From: Pelmatolapia mariae
Taxonomy: Eukaryota; Chordata; Actinopteri; Cichliformes; Cichlidae
DNA length: 64,000 bases
Direction of reading: 5' to 3'
Assembly: GCF_036321145.2 (NCBI RefSeq)
Contig: NC_086230.1
Span: 21,803,501 to 21,867,500, forward strand
Under the pieces are notes generated by a model that worked only from the letters and a program-made list of their open reading frames with translations, was not told where the DNA came from and did no database searches. The translations under genes and the position numbers were made by a program. Below are positions 47,041 to 61,165 of the stretch, one piece after another. The first letter of the stretch is position 1. Each line of letters opens with the position of its first letter.

Positions 47041-49067
47041 TTTCCAAAAAAAAAAGAGAGAGCAAACAGAGTTCAGTCACTCCTTCTGGAAACTGTGTTA
47101 ATGTGACTTAATTGAGGATAAACTGATGAGTTTTTCTGCTTAAAGGGGCTAGCTCTGCATATTAGACACCTTGGATTTAATGCTGAGTGTGATGCTTTTG
47201 GACAAAATATCAAGTTAAAAATGCAGAATCCAAGCTACAGCTAATTTGCACTAATAATATAGCAGGAAGTACTCACACTACAATTCAGCACATGTTGATA
47301 ATTTAACTCTCACCTGGGTAAATTTAATTTTAAGATAAAAATTTGCTATATCAAAACTGGTGACATATTCAAATGCTGTCATTTGATTTAAAAAAAAAAA
47401 TCTTACACGATGCTCTTCCCTCTTTCTCTTTTTTCTTTGTTTGTTTTTTCTTTTGATTTTCTTTGAAGAGGAAAAAAAGTCAAGACACTCAAAAATCTTC
47501 ATAGCAATCAGTATACAACCCACAGTAAAAGTCTGTATACTGTTATTAAAGTGTGCCGAATCTCTGTTGTAGTTTCTTTACCTTATCACACAACTTGTGT
47601 TTCAGTCTCCTAATCGTGTTTAATGCCTAAATGTTTATGCTGGCCTTCACTTCAAAGTAAATGAACATCCTGAACAGAGACTGAGTCTGCTGTAAGAATT
47701 TAATGTTTCGGGTAAAGGTATTTCAAGAGAGTGACACAATAATTTAGCTAAGACTACACAGCTTTTAGACAAGCTCACACAATCACATAATATCTGTTGA
47801 CTTTAGTCAGCCTCACGTGTGTGCCAAGAACGGAACCTTTCACTGAGAAGTTTTAACATGAAAGGTGTGTAAGTAAGAGTAATTTTACCACTCTATGTTT
47901 TTCCGATGAAATTAATGAATTCAGTGAGTAAAGCAGGCCGTATGATTACTGTGAATCACTCCTATTCAATCCCACTGAAGCGAAACAAACAAGAGCTATT
48001 GACCAAAACATACTTCCAGTCTAGGCTCCTGTTGAAGCTAGTATGGATCTATGGTTCCCGCTCATAAGAATAAATGCAGAGTTTGCTTTTCAAAAGTATA
48101 GCAACCCAGACTGAAGTGGCCTTTCACTTATTTTTGATGGCCTCGTGTGAGAGAGTTTATATATCAGCCATTTCACCTTTTTCAGCCTTGGCTCGGACAG
48201 CAGGCGCCGATGGAAATGCAGGGTGGGTGCCACTGACCGTCATGCCATAGCGCTCTGGCCTCCCTCCTTTACCAGCAGGCAGACAGGAAGGGTAAAACCT
48301 GGGCTTTCACTAACACGGATAAACGCTGTTTCAGTCCATGTAACCTGAGCGCCAGAGGGAAAAGCACTATGAATTACAAACATTTAATTTGTTATTTTCA
48401 TTACTCCAGCTATTAATAATAAACTTTGAAAGGTATCACTTTTTTTAATACGTGTTTTCTTTTTTCATCTATCGAAATGCATTTATTGGAAGAAATTATC
48501 ATTTCAGGGGATTTAAAGGCAGCTGAGTAGCAGATTCAAATTCCCTTCTTAGCATTTTAGAGGGGTCCAGAAATTGCATGATGATCTTGGCAGGTTGTTC
48601 AGGTTGCTGTTTTCTTCTTTACTTCAATTACATGGGTCTTTCCTGTGATCAGAATCTGGCAACCACAAACTCTTCCCTCTGAACATCCTAAGGCTATATT
48701 CCATCCTACGGCAGAGAGTAGAACATCTATCTGTTCAGGGAAAAACACCTCACAGACCAATAAAATCTACAAAATAACACTAATTGTAATTTTAGCAAGA
48801 AAAATAAATACATACACAGACTAAATACGGCAGGGGCCGAAAATTTCTTTTTTTTCTTTCTTTCTTTACTGATTTAAAAATTTGTTCTGTGCTTTTCACA
48901 CACATTATCCTTGCGATGCTGAGTGACGAGTTCTCAGGATTATAAAGGAAAACAAAATAAGATGGATTAAATGACATCATTCTTCGCATTCTTAGAGTGG
49001 GAGTGAATCTTTACTGCAGTATCTGACAAAATCAAGTGATTCTTTCCTGTGTCATTCCTATCAAGTT

Positions 49068-49081
49068 GCTCCCTCTAGTGG
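49068..49081 (-). promoter_or_regulatory. CTCF-like motif
   Basis: On the minus strand CCACTAGAGGGAGC matches the core of the CTCF consensus (CCASYAGRGGGCR) except at the twelfth position. CTCF organises chromatin loops and boundaries. Motif matches alone often are unbound. Confidence 0.4.
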
Positions 49082-49239
49082 AGCAAGGAACAGTTTTTCA
49101 GTAACTAAAGATGTTTGTTTTTTTCTCTTATATCATAAAGTATCATAAAAACACACTTTTGGGTGATGAAAAGCACAGAAAAGAACTGAGTTTTCTTCAT
49201 TATAAAACAGAAGAGCACTTTAAACTGAGAAGGGCTCCA

Positions 49240-49700
49240 GAATCAGTGGCTTAAACCTCTCAGAGCCTTCAAATTATTCTTCCGATTCCCCACGTGCAAG
49301 CCAAATGTTTATATGTTTTATCATATAAACATGAGTAATGAAAACATTACTGTAGCTAATGCCGTCTGAGGCCTGTTGAGCTAATTTCAATTTAACCTCT
49401 CCATCTGGGGAATCATTAATTAGTCAATCAATCGCCTGTTGCAATGACAGGGCGCCTGGGCTTTAGGGCGCAATGGAAACCACAGCTGGCCATATGTAAA
49501 TGGGAATTAATTAACAAGCTTACGTTTCAGCACCCGTATTTGGACTGAAAACAGTCTCAGGAGTCTAAGCCAGGGGCAGGGGAGTCTCCGCAAGCCCGCT
49601 GTGGTCACATCCCATCTCTGTCGGACAGAATAATTTCACCTCATTACCTCTGCCATGTATAAATAGAACTCTTTCCACCCACCAGCTCTTTAACAACATG
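49240..49700. promoter_or_regulatory. Complex segment dense in homeodomain-type motifs
   Basis: Holds ATTAATTAG (49415-49423), a PBX-like TCAATCAATC (49424-49433), a MEIS-like TGACAG (49445-49450), a RUNX-like AACCACA and a CAGCTG E-box (49482-49487) within about 75 bp, followed by more AATTAATTAA. Such clustering is typical of developmental enhancers. Inference from motifs only. Confidence 0.35.
49305..49351. other. Two adjacent perfect hairpins
   Basis: First hairpin: 11-bp arms ATGTTTATATG/CATATAAACAT with a 6-nt loop (49305-49332). Second: 7-bp arms AGTAATG/CATTACT with an AAAA loop (49334-49351). One base separates them. Confidence 0.85.
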
Positions 49701-51459
49701 TGCTCTTTAAACACCTACAATTAACCCCTTGTGACTAAGGCCTTGTGTCTGCCCCCATGTTGCTAGGTACGTTCCAGCCTCCAAGTCCCCGTGGATTACA
49801 CCCCGCTCGCACTGAATCCATGCACCCCATTCAGGTTCAGTCCAGACTACTACACCTTTGGCTCATGTTCATTAACACAGTCATATATCTTGTGTTGTGT
49901 TTTCCCTCCAGCAGGATTTATTGGATGACTGATAGAATTTACAATGTGTCTAGAGCAGCATGAAGCACGTCACGACAAACCATGCATGCATCATGATTAC
50001 TGTTTTCTCCCTGTGTATCTAGGCATTCTGCACGTATCATGGTCCACCCTCTTACCCGCCACATATGCACAGAAAAGTGTGAGCCAGCTTCTAGACAGTT
50101 CTGTCTAAAAAGAGACTCCCTGGGGTCCACTTGGTAGAAGTTATTTGTGGCAGGCATCCAACTGATGGACTGTAACACGCCTGACATCACAGCTCGTCAA
50201 ATAGAAAGATCTAGTTTTTCCAAACCCAAAGGAGCTCCCCACATCTCAATCCCTCAGTCATGAAGATTTGCATGAAAGGCCTCTTCTGGTATACATGAGG
50301 TAAGGGCTGCCACTCACAATGGCTCCAATGGATGTTTTTTCCCCTTTCAAGATCATAAAATGGAAAGTGTCATTCACCTCAAATCGTCCCGTTCTCTCCT
50401 TTATGTAAGTCTTTATGGAAAATGATCAGTTTAAACAAACCTAGTGTGTTTGTTCCACAGTTATTCCAATTTTCTCTATTCAAACAAATTAAGACACTTT
50501 GAAAATGAATAACACATATGTGACTATATAACAGCCAGGTCCATCCGCGCTGCAGTGTAGCTGAGATATTGCTCCTAGTAACAGACTGGGGACTCACTCG
50601 TTTCCTCCCGATAGCAAATAATTCAGTCAAGTGCTACCTCAGAAGAGGTGAAGCTCACAATGGATTTCTCAGATATTCAGCTCGAAACCACAGCTTTCCT
50701 CACCCATGAGCACCACCTATAATCACTGTGTCAGACTCCGGCTCTGCAGCGACCTCAGACAAGTTGTTCTTGGACAGGTACCACACCAGTGGCTAGAGTC
50801 ACCCGTGCTAAACCTGGCAGGCTAAAGTACTTTTCTCCAGACTGATGTGGGGAAAAAAAGACCACTTTGCTATCAATTTGCTTGAGTTCATTTATCAAGT
50901 TTCCAGATTTATATGTAACTACAAATCATAGCTTTTGCCACATGTTGTTTGATGAAGATCTGAAATGTCTGGAGTGAATCACTGTTGTGTTCTGTGATTT
51001 GCTTTACAACTATATTGAGGAAGTTGCAGTCCTATCCACAGACGACCTGTGGACAAGACTGACAAAGGTTTGGATCAGGTCACTTAATAAATGAGCACTG
51101 CATCGAAGAACATTACCCTGTTTCTATTTTTTTCCTTGTAGTTTATAGAGCTGTTTTTCTCCTCCTCCCTTTCCAGTACGTGTGTGCTGATAATGACATT
51201 CCCATCCTGATTGTGGTATGCTCCATGACTTTGTTTGCTTGAACTTGCTCTCTAGGGTGGATGTAGAGAAGAGCAATATGCATGAAATATTTTGTATTGT
51301 CAGACATACTATAAATAGGTTGGGGGGGTTTTCTCACTGCAATGATATTTCTTCATGTCCACTGTGTGCTTTCTTCACAGTTGATAATCCAAAGTACACT
51401 GCTGTGGTAATGCCTTCCTACTCTAAAGGTCTCATTCCTTATCACACTCACATTCATGC

Positions 51460-51545
51460 ATGAGGAGTCTAAGAGTCAGGAATCAATCCACCAGCCTTCC
51501 ACTTGGTAGACAACCCACTCTACCACAATGCAGGCCTGCCTTTAA
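51460..51545 (-). mobile_element. tRNA-derived SINE head, probable
   Basis: On the minus strand TGGTAGAGTGGG (51514-51525) matches the pol III box A consensus at 11 of 12 positions and GGATTGATTCC (51479-51489) matches box B at 9 of 11, spaced as in a tRNA gene. The acceptor stem is not intact, so a SINE head rather than a working tRNA is likely. A TTGAATTTGATTGAAT-type tail further right (51728-51745) is in the wrong orientation to belong to it. Confidence 0.5.
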
Positions 51546-54500
51546 CAGAGCTGAACATCTCCACCCTGTTCCCTCCATGCCTCCATGCTCCTCCGTGACC
51601 AGATTCTTGTTAAAGAGCCCTTGTGCTCAGCCCCCTTTTTCTTGCCACCTTCGAGTTTCTGTTTAGTTCTTCAACCAGTGCTATGCTGAATTAATACTTC
51701 ATTTGTCTCCACTTGGAGTAATTTAATAAAATTGAATTTGATTGAATAGAATGTGCTCCTTGGTCTTGACCCAGGGCCCCTCCACAAGACAGGGCCAAAT
51801 AATTAGCTAATAATGCAGGGCCCACCTTAGTTGATATTGTGTTTTGGTTGTGCAAGTAACCCATTTATAAGTAATCAAAGTGCCAAAATCAGTGAAGATA
51901 AATGAATGGTCCCTGGAACCACTCAGCAATTGTAGCCTTTCAGTTGTTTCTCTCTTTGAATGGTTGCTTATCCAACCTCAGAGTCTTCTCCAGATGTGCT
52001 AGAGGCTGAAGATAAATCTCAATTTGTAAAGAATATTATGTTCCAATTACTTTTTGGTGTCAAGCTTCACATTAATCTCTCAGTTTGTAAATTTAGATAT
52101 CAGCATTATTTTTGACAAAATCTGTGTTATGAGCACTGAAGATTCATTTTAAAGGCTTTCCAGGATCAGTAAACTGTAATGCTTTTTTTTTTTTTTTAAA
52201 AAGATGCTAGTGTTTGTGACTTTGCTAATATCAAAAAGTTGATTCATTTTGTCCAGATTAACAGAATCAACTTTTCCTTTCCTGGATGATTGAGCATACA
52301 TCAGAGACTTTGCTAATAGTTTTGATGGACTATTTTTCTGTGTGGTGCAGTTAAAGGACACTCAAAAGGAGCCACTATAGCTTGGCTGGTTTGGGCGCGC
52401 TAACCTGACCACAGTCACCAGATTTAGAAAAAATTATTTCAAGTTAAGAGAAACATACCTTTAAAGGTATCTAACTTACAAAAACATGTTTATTATCTCT
52501 TAGATGAGGATATATTTGAGTTAGAATTTAGTATAATAGATCCGTTGTTAAAACGCCTACCTTTTAAGCTAATGCATCTTCTCTTCTCAGTGTTAGCTAC
52601 ATTAATATATGAATGAATGAAAGTTCATTGTGGATATTGCATGAGGTCATATTTTGGCAACGGTTTCTCAGACACAAGTCTAAAAACCATGTTTTTCTTT
52701 TCTGTTTCCACAGTCTTGTATCCTGCCAGACTTACACTGCCTCTTGGTTTTCATGTCAGACATTGGTGGGATGATATTAGAATAATGTCTCCACTCAAAA
52801 AAGATGTGGTTGATTTAAAACATTAAGAGGAAGCTCATGACCACTGCAACATTTGGCCTTGCCTTAGTTAAATAAAAGGATACGGTTTCTGCAGAAGTGA
52901 CAGTCTCACATTATGTATACTTTAAATGTGTCATCATGATAGTTTACCTGAACTGATGGAAATTAATGGTGATGTGTTACTGTATCCAAGGGCCTTTTAG
53001 TTTATATATTTTGACTTCTGATTATGGCCTACACAATCACAATGTTTTTAAATTCCCTCCCAACCGTAGCACGCGCTCATGTTGACTTTGTGGTTTTCTT
53101 AAATTGGACTCTGGCTCCAGGTGGCTGAGTTTCCATAGCAACCTTTAGCCTTATCTGCTACTGCTGAAGCAGTAACAATGAAGTCTTTCACTTTTTCAAC
53201 TTTTCAGAAAGAGCAACTTTAAATGGAAAGCCTATTCATGAGACCATTTGACACATTTAGATGGTTACATATAGCTGAAAAGATGAAAATGCTGTTTGAG
53301 TATAAAAATCAGACAATTTTTTAATATGTGTGGATACATTTACTCTTGTGGTTCGTGAATGATTTAGTGTTTTATAGTGATTTTATATTAAGATATATGT
53401 ACGTTTACTGCTGGTTTAATCCATTAAGAATCTGATCAATAGGGGCACATAAAAAATTTACAAAATGCTTATTTTTGAGTTCTTCTCTTGTGCATGTAAA
53501 AAAAATTGTTACACATGAAATCCAACAGAATTAGAGTTCAGCGTTTTTGAGAAATCATCTTCAATTTCTTTGCTTAAAAACTCCAGCGGGAGTAAGTCAT
53601 CTTGAGTAAGCTTTACTTAGCTTTTGAAGGGAACAAGTTTGAATGGTTTATTTAAGTTTTGGGAACTAATTAGATCTTAAAGCGTATAGTCCAGCTACTA
53701 TATTTATTTACTTTTTAAAACAAAACAATAAAAAGGTCTTGAGTGAGATGAGTTCAGGGAATGACTTTTTGTTACATGATGTAAGGTAAACATTTTATTA
53801 TGGATGCAGACTGTAAATATGTGAAACTTAAATGGAACATTATATCGTTTTAGTTATTTTCTCTTACACTGTTACCATAGTTACTCATATTAGATATTGC
53901 TAAAATTTCAAACAATTTGATCAGGATATGTTATTATCCTGCCCAGTAAAGTTATCCCTTTGAGCCAAAAGCTCAGGTTTCGACTGCATTTCCTTCCGTT
54001 TTTCTTCTACCTATGCATCTGGAAATGTCAGCGAGAGTGGCTATCCTTAATATGGTCCTTGATATGGTTCTCTTGGGCCAGGCAATTAAAGAAAAACCAG
54101 CTTAACATGTGGGTGTCCTTAAAGGGAGACACAATAAAACAGAAAGCTTGAGAAGGTGGGTGAACTGAGGCACCGTACAGAGATCCATTAGGAAAATGAC
54201 TCATGCAAAGCTAGCTAGGAGAGCCCAAATGTGAAAATACTGAGCTGGAGCAGAGAGTAGAGAGCATATTAGTTCCACTTTAAAAATGCACCAAAAATAT
54301 TCAGCTAAATTGAATTTTAAATATTATCATAAGTGAGCTAAAGCAACTCCTTTATGTCTAACAGTGGGGCAGTCTCAGTGGATCCTTTAGTATGTGCAGC
54401 AATGAAAGTTGCAGCCACTGAGATTCCCTCCTTTTTTCCACTGTCATAATATTCAGTCTATTTTATGTCAGCACAACAGTGTGAAAACAAATTAGAACTA

Positions 54501-57500
54501 TGATTAATGAACACCTTTAACAGTTGCCAGACTGACCATTGTGATGGGACTCCCAGTGAAGACAGCCTCCTGCTCTCAGAGCTGACGTTAACCCCTTTAC
54601 CAACAACACTGCAGGTCCCTAGTCTCTCATCACTCCAGTGCTGACAACTGTACAGTCATTTTCACTATCAGCCATTTATTGCCCTATGTGCATGGTGCCT
54701 GTTTGCTGAATGTTATTTGTATGACCTGACCCTTACAGACCATTTCCCTTTTATTATAAACTAACAGGGCATCCTTATCTCAATATGGGAACATGTTAAC
54801 ATATAAATATTTGGTATCCACACAAAAAACATCCTAAAGCAGGATGCACATGTGCCAGTGTTTATTTGATTTGCACCCCTGATGATGACGATCCTTCACC
54901 ACTTTCCTTAAATGCAGTCACACTGCACGTGTGCCAGCATCAGCAAAAATAAATCTTTGTCTACAATAAAATAGACAAAGCTAAAATGTCTAAATGCCTA
55001 AAATAAATCTTTTCCCTTGGTCCCTGTCTCTTGGTCCTCTCTTCTGATACTGTACAATATGAACAAGTGGTAGGAATGAACTGATTAGCAAAAATGCTCT
55101 GTGCTGGAGTTGATAGACACCGCATGTCAGCACCCAGGGTGCCCTCAGAGAGCAATGCCGGTGGCCTTTACAAGAATGTCTTTCTGCAGATCACTCACCG
55201 GACAAATATACAAAAACTGCCTTACTGCCTGGCAAGCAGGTTGTCCATCATTGCTTTAGATCCCTAGGTGCCAGTCGAAGTAATTACTGAGACTAAAAGC
55301 TGCATTTCACTCCAAAAGGATGCCCTTCTTTTTTTATGTTCGTCTCCCATCAGAAAGCAGCATTAATCAAAAGGAAGGGAGAGGCATGTTAATCCCTAAT
55401 AGTCAGGTATATAAAAATGGCTTACACACACCTCTTATATATCAAATTTCAAATCAATATACCTATAAACAAAAAAAAGAATCAATCGAGAAAACAGTAA
55501 AACCACTGAGGCAAAAAACGTCATTAAAAAACACACATTTTTATAATTGCGACTGAGACATCCAAAAGAACGGGAATGTGAAGCTTTAGGGGGTGAAGTA
55601 TCTACAACACAAGGTAATTACTCACATTCATCACTCTGGTTATTAATGGAAATCTTTCCCCTCCTCAAGGCGAGCTGTAAAATAATATAAACATTTACTC
55701 TGAATTCAGCTACTTTATAAGTACAAAACACACCACATTTGCTCAACCTGCGGCGTTTTTCCAAGCATGTATTATGCTGTAATCTCTCCTTTTTACAGTA
55801 ATAGGTTTTAAGTGTAATAAAGAAACACCAATGGCATGTTTCACTGCATGGGAAAACCCATAAATCACGGTGTGTCTGCAGAGTGACAAATTACTGATGT
55901 CATCAACACAGCAGGCCAAAAGCAGAATCTTAGTGTTGGCCGGTGCACACTGACTTATAGGCTAACATACGTGCCTACAGCACAACCAGTAAAACTAAAC
56001 CTTCATCTACCAGTGTGGTAAAGAAAAAAAGAGCAAACGTGGCAGCACATTTGAGAAACAACTCTCAAAGTCTAAAGTAGATGCTTTACAAGGTTAACCA
56101 ATTTAACGCTTAAAACCATTGAAAGATATAGGACCAAAGGTATGCTTACCAACTATTAAATCTATTCGTGTACAACAGTACACAGTACCAGGACATATTC
56201 GGTAACTTGAATATGTTACCTTTTCAAATAAATCAGGTTCAAGCAATTTGGCCTTGCTTGCTGCCAGCAACCCTGTGGACAGGGTTTAAAAGCTTGTTAT
56301 GGGAACAATAGTTTTATGAAAAAGGATAAATCACAACAGAGAAGACAATATAGCTGTTTTCATACAGGAATTACAAAAAGGTTACTCAGTTCGGTTCAGG
56401 GGTGGTGCTGCCTTGATAGAGAAGCAGATCACATGCCACTAGCCTGTTGTGACTCCACCTGAGAGAGAGCTAACAGGGTAAAGACCATTTATTGTCCACT
56501 CGGAACAAATGAGACATTTGCATCCTTATATGCACCTCAGTTGAGTAATGTCTATAAAATTTAAGGACTGTAACCCATATATGAAAACTGCTTTCGAGAC
56601 TTGGACAGCAGGTGGATGTCTTGGCTTTTGTGCTACTTTGGTTACTTTGGTTTACAACAGGCAAATACTTCACCAATACTTTTTTTGGTTTATTTTTTTA
56701 ATGTATCCTCAAAGACAACTCTTCAGCAAAATAATAACATCCAAAACTGCTGGTCTGTTTCATTAACTGCACAAATTAATGCAGAGAGGCCCTCTGGCAT
56801 CCTGTTTTTAATAGTCAGTAAAAGCATGCAAACGCACCAGTAGGAGCAGAAATGGCCCTAAGTTTGGGTAAGGAAATATTAAAATAAGCCATCCCACCCT
56901 GGTAGATGGTTACAAACGTCAGAGAACCACAGGAAAGTTTTCCACTCTCTACTCTACCTGTATAAGTGACTACTGTACAGACCAAAAATTACACAAGGAC
57001 AAAAGTAAACATAGTTAAGCAATGTTTATTCTAAGGCACACCTCATTTACCATTAATACGTTTGACAAAATTAAGAAAAGATAGCAAACTGGAGGTTGAG
57101 GAAAAAAAACAAAGGAAATTGAGGTGACCGTAAAAACACAAACAAAGAGACAGAGGTGTCCCAAATAGATAAGATATTTATTTATTTTTTTAGATTTACT
57201 GGGGAAAGTATGTGGTCTTAGCAACAGTACACATCACTCATGCAGGTGTGAGATGTGACCTTTTCAAATTCACACTCACTCACAATCCTTCTCAACAACA
57301 TTCAAACATGTTTATCTGGACGTGTGCCATAAATCCAGAGGTTTTTGGGAGGCAGGGGTAGTCCTGGTTATGGTGCAGGAGGCCTGTCCTGCTCCAATGA
57401 TAATTTGTGGTTTGGTGTATGTTCGACTGCCTACAAAGAGGGTTCAGACTACTACTGGCTGGCTCCACCTATGGCCAGATCCACTACAAATAAGCCAAGG

Positions 57501-57749
57501 ACCCTTATTCTGTAGAAGGAAATATTTACATAATTTCTTTCCCTCTTAGTTTATGCTTGGATTTAAGCCTCTAAACCAGACAAATGACTTTGTTAAAATA
57601 ATAATTTCAGAGAAGAAAAATCACTGCTATGAATCACAAGTTCACTATATTATATATAAGACATGGAACTTGCACCAGATATCTGTCAGGAGTTGTTAAT
57701 TTGATGGTGACTGTTTAGAGACTAGCATAATGTATACTAACTTGTGGAG

Positions 57750-58050
57750 AATCAATCTTGCCTCTTAACCTCTGCTCTCTTCCTGGTCAACAAATTTTGG
57801 ACAAAGTCATTTTCCTACTTACACTCCCTCATCCACTCACAGAGTTTATAAACCTCCCTGTGTCGAAAAGGGCAGCTAATTTAGAGCTGTGCTTATGTCA
57901 TCTGGTGAACTTCATGCCCCGGGACTCTGATCGGAACTGCTTTGGGTCAGAGGTTACTCTCTGGCCCCTAGCTTATCAAAGCTGTGTTTATTTAAGTCTA
58001 TGCACGGCAACGGGCGACAACAAACAGAAGGACCACAGGCAATGAAGCAA
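57750..58050. promoter_or_regulatory. Complex non-coding segment, possible regulatory element
   Basis: GC-richer, repeat-free segment. The plus frame of 95 codons here has no domain, no splice context and poor protein character. Candidate conserved non-coding DNA. Confidence 0.22.
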
Positions 58051-59849
58051 TTTGGTGGCAAATCCTGTTTAGGAATATAGATTAGGGATTGTATAACTGT
58101 TGAAATGTCAGTATTGTCACTCTCAATCCTAGTGATGATGGCTTGTTTTGCTCTGGATTACTGTAAGGCAAATGCTCTGGGGCACTTTTTGACATATACG
58201 GAGAACCTGCAGATGCAATGAACCTGGCTGCAGGTTTGCAGGCCATTCTTGGATATAAACAATCTGTCTTGATTGGCACTTACATGAGTGCTTCCTAAAC
58301 ATGTGACTTGGAGGTGATGGAGAAGAGCTTTTAAAGCTGCACAGTCAGCAAATTAGCTAGAATTAACTGTAAAATGGTTAATTTAGCAATACTTCACACT
58401 TGTTGTGTCTTCTGTCCCATTCGAGACTTTAATTTAGATATTTGAAGTGATATAGAAAACATTAACCAGGTCCTAAATGTATCAGAAAAAGAGTGAGCTT
58501 GAGCTCCAATCAGCTAACTTCAGTAGAACTACACTTAAGCAGATTCAGTTTAAACAAGAGCAAAAAGTAGTCTCCACATTACCAGTTATGGTATTCAGTA
58601 TGTATGTGAATTTGAGAGGCAGTCAATAATGCATTTCCACAACCAATGCCAAAGTCATTTTGAAGTTTGAGGAATACGATCCAGAGCAGCACGTGCCCTA
58701 AGTTTCAGGACGTAAAAGTTGTTGCACCTAAACAAACAGACATCAGTGAAAAAGTACTGTACATTCATCTCAGCAATGGAAATCTACTTATTAAACTGTA
58801 ATAACTGTCCCAACAGAAAAAAATGTTTTAAATAGGGGTCTTAACTCTATGAGAACCTCCAAACCATCATCATCATCATCAAGACATCATCTACTGTAAA
58901 CAGCTGTATAATGTTTAACTTCCTGTTTGATTGATCTTCCGCTCAGCAGTGACAAAGGGTCTGAAAAAGGAAAGCTAATGTAAAGTGCCTCATACAAATC
59001 TTGATTATTTCTAATTGCAAGCGTTATTAAAATGACTATTTAGGGAAAAAAAAATTATGCTAACCGGTGGGTCAGTGGTTGCTGGAAGGTGCTTTCTGTC
59101 GGTAGATGAAATTGGTTGCAAAGAAGCATATGGGGCTGTGAAAAACATGGACCACTCTCTAGGCTAGTTTGACTGAGACCTCAGATCTACCTCCTTTTCT
59201 CCAGACCCACCCTGTCCCCTAACTATGGTGACTTCTTGCTCCAAATACCCAATCAGGGCTTGAGATAGCCAAAAATGTCAAAATCAAGGGCTAATTTCCA
59301 TGTACCTGAACATTTAAAATATAACAGAAAATTCTCAATAATGTATATTCTTAAGTTCGGTTCAGTCGCACAGAAGTAATCTGATCTTGGACCCTCCACA
59401 CACAACCTAAGAAAAGGTGAGATGGTAATCATGCTTGACCCAACCTTGTTTTCCTAACAGTCTACACTGTACACATCCACACATGGTGTAAGGGATGGCT
59501 CAAGCATGGTTTATTTACTCTCATCGTTGGATCTCATAAGCTGTGTGTGGCCTCCGAGCTTCTATGTTGTAAAAGCCGTGCCAGAGGAAACGTAACATTT
59601 TACAGTACTCTCTTCTGGTGACAGATCATGCAAACGTCAGACACAGACACAATGAGAAGGATGGATTTCAGACTTTATGCGGCTGCATGTTTGGGTCTAC
59701 AGAGGCAACCAGATGTCTTGGCTGTAGGGGAACCTATTGATGAACTCTCTGTTAACCGCAATATGTAACATGTTTACATGGCAAAACATGCCTGTTAACG
59801 ACTAAATTCTGCTAAAAAATTGCGCGTAACTGATATTTGATTATTATTT

Positions 59850-60120
59850 TAAAATGTCACGTTGTATTATTCATATATGGAATACAAACGTGCACTGGAT
59901 AATGCAAAACTTCTGCCTGACCAGAAGTTTAACATTCCTTTTAATAATGAGCAGATCCATGTGCAGCTCAGGCTTCTCCAACACTATATGAGAGGTCTAG
60001 AAAGTCTCCTTCTTTGTACTAAACTTTGCTTTCTTTCAGCCAACAATATCAAATCTCGCATCCTCCGTTGGATTGATTTTAGGTGATTTCTCCTTCCCGC
60101 CCTGCTGTGGTTGTTTGGCA
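59850..60120. promoter_or_regulatory. Complex non-coding segment, possible regulatory element
   Basis: Contains TTTTAATAATGAGCAG and TTGATTATTATTTTAAAATG, AT-rich homeobox-type contexts inside otherwise complex sequence. A 74-codon plus frame beginning at 59862 has no recognisable domain. Confidence 0.22.
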
Positions 60121-60944
60121 ATGGGAGCAGGTTTTTACTATGCAGTGGCAGGACCTGACTCCTTCTCATTATGAAGGGCTATGGAGGGAGGAGGGAATAG
60201 AGGGTTGAAATAGAGAGGGTAGGGCACTCAGATAAGTTCCCCTTTGTGCACACACAAGGAGGTAAGAAGCAGAGAGCATATGTGGTAGTAAGGAGATCAC
60301 TTGTGTGGCTCCACAGGTCCTGACGCATGGCCCTGAAGCTTTCTTTTGTTTACCACGCTGAGCAGTGCCTATTTACAACTTCAGATCTATCCTATGTTCT
60401 ATAATCCTCCATTTCTAATCTACTTATTGATTTATTTGGAACAGCTATTAACAGTAATTTGAAAGAAGATAACCAGGTAATGTAAAAGTAATGACAATTA
60501 TTTGGAAGTTGTACTCCATTTATTAGAGATGTGTTTTATATGCAAAGCAGTAACACACAAACACACATTTATTTACTTTTGTTCTACTAAGGATCATGTT
60601 TTATGTTCCTTATTAACTGTCGCAAACTTTTATGTCATATTATTGAGGGCATGTGGGCACACCTGGTGGGAATTATGTTAGACGATGCAAAAACATTGTG
60701 GCACAGAGAATCACCAAGGTATGAAGCTCTGTCATATCTTCTTTTGGGCCTCATCATTCAATCCAGCGCCGCTACTTCCTTCTTCGGCACACACTACCTC
60801 CTGCTTTTGACTGCAGATGCGTTGTGAAATAGTTCATATGTGATGATGCACATAATCGCTGCTAATTATTGTTTTCCTTTTTGTGAGTACTTGAAAAGTA
60901 CTTCACCTCCTCATCTTTGAACAACATACTCAATAGTTATTAAC

Positions 60945-61165
60945 CGATGTGACCCCGCAGGAGTGGTCTAAAGCAGTGGTTTGCCTCACCTTTGTCTATA
61001 AGATTTGGTATATGACGCCCAGCATGATAGTGCTGCTCAATATACAGGCCTGCCACCCTCACCCTGCCTTTCAGCACCTTCTGGTCCACAGAAAGGAGCT
61101 CTTTGTTCAACCATGTGCTTGTGACGTCCACTCAACTCCATGCTTCCATTAGCTACAGTCTGCCA
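60945..61165. promoter_or_regulatory. Complex non-coding segment, possible regulatory element
   Basis: GC-richer and repeat-free, open on both strands over the same bases (63 and 67 codons). Read as low stop density in possible conserved non-coding DNA. Confidence 0.22.

Larger units (their letters stand above)
46698..51459. other. Non-coding stretch with complex segments
   Basis: No supported exon. Complex segments at about 46800-47040 and 49240-49700, a CTCF-like motif at 49068-49081 and two adjacent hairpins at 49305-49351. Frames near 49745-50190 overlap on opposite strands without domains. Confidence 0.5.
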
